Assembly (NCBI RefSeq): GCF_014844135.1
Contig: NZ_CP041403.1
Span: 62,001 to 126,000, forward strand
Length of the DNA stretch: 64,000 nucleotides
From: Arcobacter sp. FWKO B
GTDB taxonomy: Bacteria; Campylobacterota; Campylobacteria; Campylobacterales; Arcobacteraceae
Reading direction: 5' to 3'
Shown here piece after piece: positions 63,090-64,000 of this stretch; positions within the stretch are counted from its first letter, which is position 1, and each line of letters starts with the position of its first letter. The translations under genes and the position numbers were made by a program. Under the pieces are notes generated by a model. That model did not search any database. It had not been told where the DNA came from and saw only the letters and a list, made by a program, of their open reading frames with translations.

Positions 63090-63502
63090 TATAAACCTTT
63101 ACTTTCCACTATTTTTTTGATGAAAGGTGGAGGATTTGAGCCTAGCATAGTTGTGAGTTTGTTCACTTCTTGCTCGATAGATACTATCTCTTTGTATTTG
63201 ATAGGAAATATCTTGTTATTTATCACTTTTGCAGCAGCAATTGGACCAATATCAAGAAAATAAACTATATCAATACCTTTTAAGGCACTTATGATATTGG
63301 CAGTTTTATCTCCATCTTTCCCTTTTTCTTCTTTTGTATTTATGATTCCACTTAATTCATAACCATCTTTAGACACATCATATACCGAAAATTTGTTACA
63401 TGAACCAAAATGTGCATCTATGTTTTCCATGTCATTTGTAGCAAATGCTATTTTGAGACCAATTATATTTTTTGTTCCAGATATTTTGATATTTGTATTC
63501 AT
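63089..63502 (-). CDS. nifX: NifX, FeMo-cofactor/NifB-co carrier
   Basis: 137 aa. LKIAFATNDMENIDAHFGSC is the NifX core, then VYFLDIGPIAAAKVINNK and LTTMLGSNPPPFIKKIVESK. Carries NifB-co or VK-cluster between NifB and NifEN. Overlaps nifN by 4 nt. Upstream of the DUF269 gene, the canonical order. Confidence 0.95.
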   Translation of the reverse strand: MNTNIKISGTKNIIGLKIAFATNDMENIDAHFGSCNKFSVYDVSKDGYELSGIINTKEEKGKDGDKTANIISALKGIDIVYFLDIGPIAAAKVINNKIFPIKYKEIVSIEQEVNKLTTMLGSNPPPFIKKIVESKGL

Positions 63503-64000
63503 TTGTGTTCCTTTGTGTGTTCTTGGTGATGAATTATTGTATTTGCTACTTCAAACAAAAAATAGCAACTACCCTCATACAACAAATCACTTTTAAGACT
63601 ATTTCCAACCTCTTCGTAGTTTGGATATCCTCTTAAAACTAATCCTTTATTATAGTTTCTTGCAATTTGTATTCCGTGGAAATTTGTAATCAAAATTTCA
63701 TACTCATTTTCATATTTTTCCAAATCATAAAAATCCCCAACTATTACATTTGTAGCTTTTATTTCACTATTTATTGGTGATTTTTCAGATACTATTGCGA
63801 CACTTACTCGACCACCAGCTTCACTTAAAAGTTCACAAATGCTATGTACTTCATCATTTTGTCCAACTACAGCAAATTTCGTACTCCCAAGTGCAAAATG
63901 TGTATCAAGAAGTGCATCTTGAAGCCTTTTTCTCCATTTGATTATCTTTGGATGAGGGGTTGAGAGGTTTTTAAACTCCAATATTTCTTTATAAAACCCA
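63499..64000 (-). CDS. nifN: NifN, FeMo-cofactor scaffold subunit (C-terminal part, partial)
   Basis: The frame is open from the window edge (first codon GGG at 63999) to the stop at 63499, giving the last 167 residues. RKRLQDALLDTHFALGSTKF, AVVGQNDEVHSICELLSEAG and RNYNKGLVLRGYPNYEEVG follow the NifK/NifN C-terminal pattern. With NifE it forms the NifEN scaffold. The TTG at 63981 is not the real start. The C-terminal tail HHQEHTKEHK is His-rich. Confidence 0.9.
   Translation of the reverse strand, partial: GFYKEILEFKNLSTPHPKIIKWRKRLQDALLDTHFALGSTKFAVVGQNDEVHSICELLSEAGGRVSVAIVSEKSPINSEIKATNVIVGDFYDLEKYENEYEILITNFHGIQIARNYNKGLVLRGYPNYEEVGNSLKSDLLYEGSCYFLFEVANTIIHHQEHTKEHK

Overview
The window reads as a chromosomal segment of a low-GC, nitrogen-fixing member of the Campylobacterota, most like an Arcobacter/Sulfurimonas-type organism. 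This is an inference from the AT-rich, densely packed genes, frequent TTG starts, AAGGAG ribosome sites, the style of RpoN and NifA, and the mixture of a molybdenum nif regulon with many small toxin-antitoxin cassettes. No 16S gene is present to settle the genus.

Region 1 (about 0.5-16.6 kb, + strand) is one compact cluster for a type IV pilus / type II secretion-like machine. It has three short proteins with an N-terminal membrane helix (pilin-like), a secretin lipoprotein, a GspF/PilC-like membrane protein, a GspE/PilB-like ATPase, two bitopic platform proteins, and an SH3-domain periplasmic protein. Four exported proteins share one N-terminal domain; two of these continue into very large RCC1-like propellers with the same C-terminal tail. 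The pilin-like proteins have no class III leader and no prepilin peptidase gene is present, so this cluster is my best candidate for a poorly described system.

Region 2 (16.7-21.4 kb) is nifH - unknown 121-aa gene - nifD - nifK behind a clear sigma-54 promoter. Further nif genes lie in three other blocks: 36.4-43.3 kb (minus: NifX-like, nifQ, TPR-Nfu fusion, NifX-like, nifA, redoxin-like, lipoprotein, SIR2-like, clpX, ferredoxin), 52-55.9 kb (plus: redoxin-like, ferredoxin, nifB, nifE) and 58.8-64 kb (minus: nifN partial, nifX, DUF269, nifF, P-II, nifW, nifZ, Shethna-like 2Fe-2S protein, ferredoxin, rpoN). An ArsC-like nitrogenase-associated gene sits alone at 32.6 kb behind its own sigma-54 site. 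NifA lacks the DNA-binding domain and has GAFTDA in place of GAFTGA, and a sigma-54 gene closes the last operon, so regulation may be self-contained and enhancer-independent.

Between the nif blocks lie accessory regions: pentapeptide-like, HEPN, HigBA, ORF6N, DUF218, DUF255 and flavodiiron genes (21.4-29.5 kb); a HEPN / tRNA-fragment / TIR island with repeated hairpins (29.5-31.9 kb); an orphan double-sensor CheW protein (33.8-36.3 kb); a LicD / CDP-glycerol / CDP-ribitol surface-polymer cluster (44-50 kb); ung and a MazEF pair (50.5-51.8 kb); and HepT-MntA, a freshly broken TRAFs-binding-type gene and a RelE pair (55.9-58.8 kb).

The nif operons carry unusual intergenic repeats: a double-hairpin element placed exactly 12 nt before two nif start codons, and AGT-rich stuttering leaders just before the ribosome sites of several nif genes.
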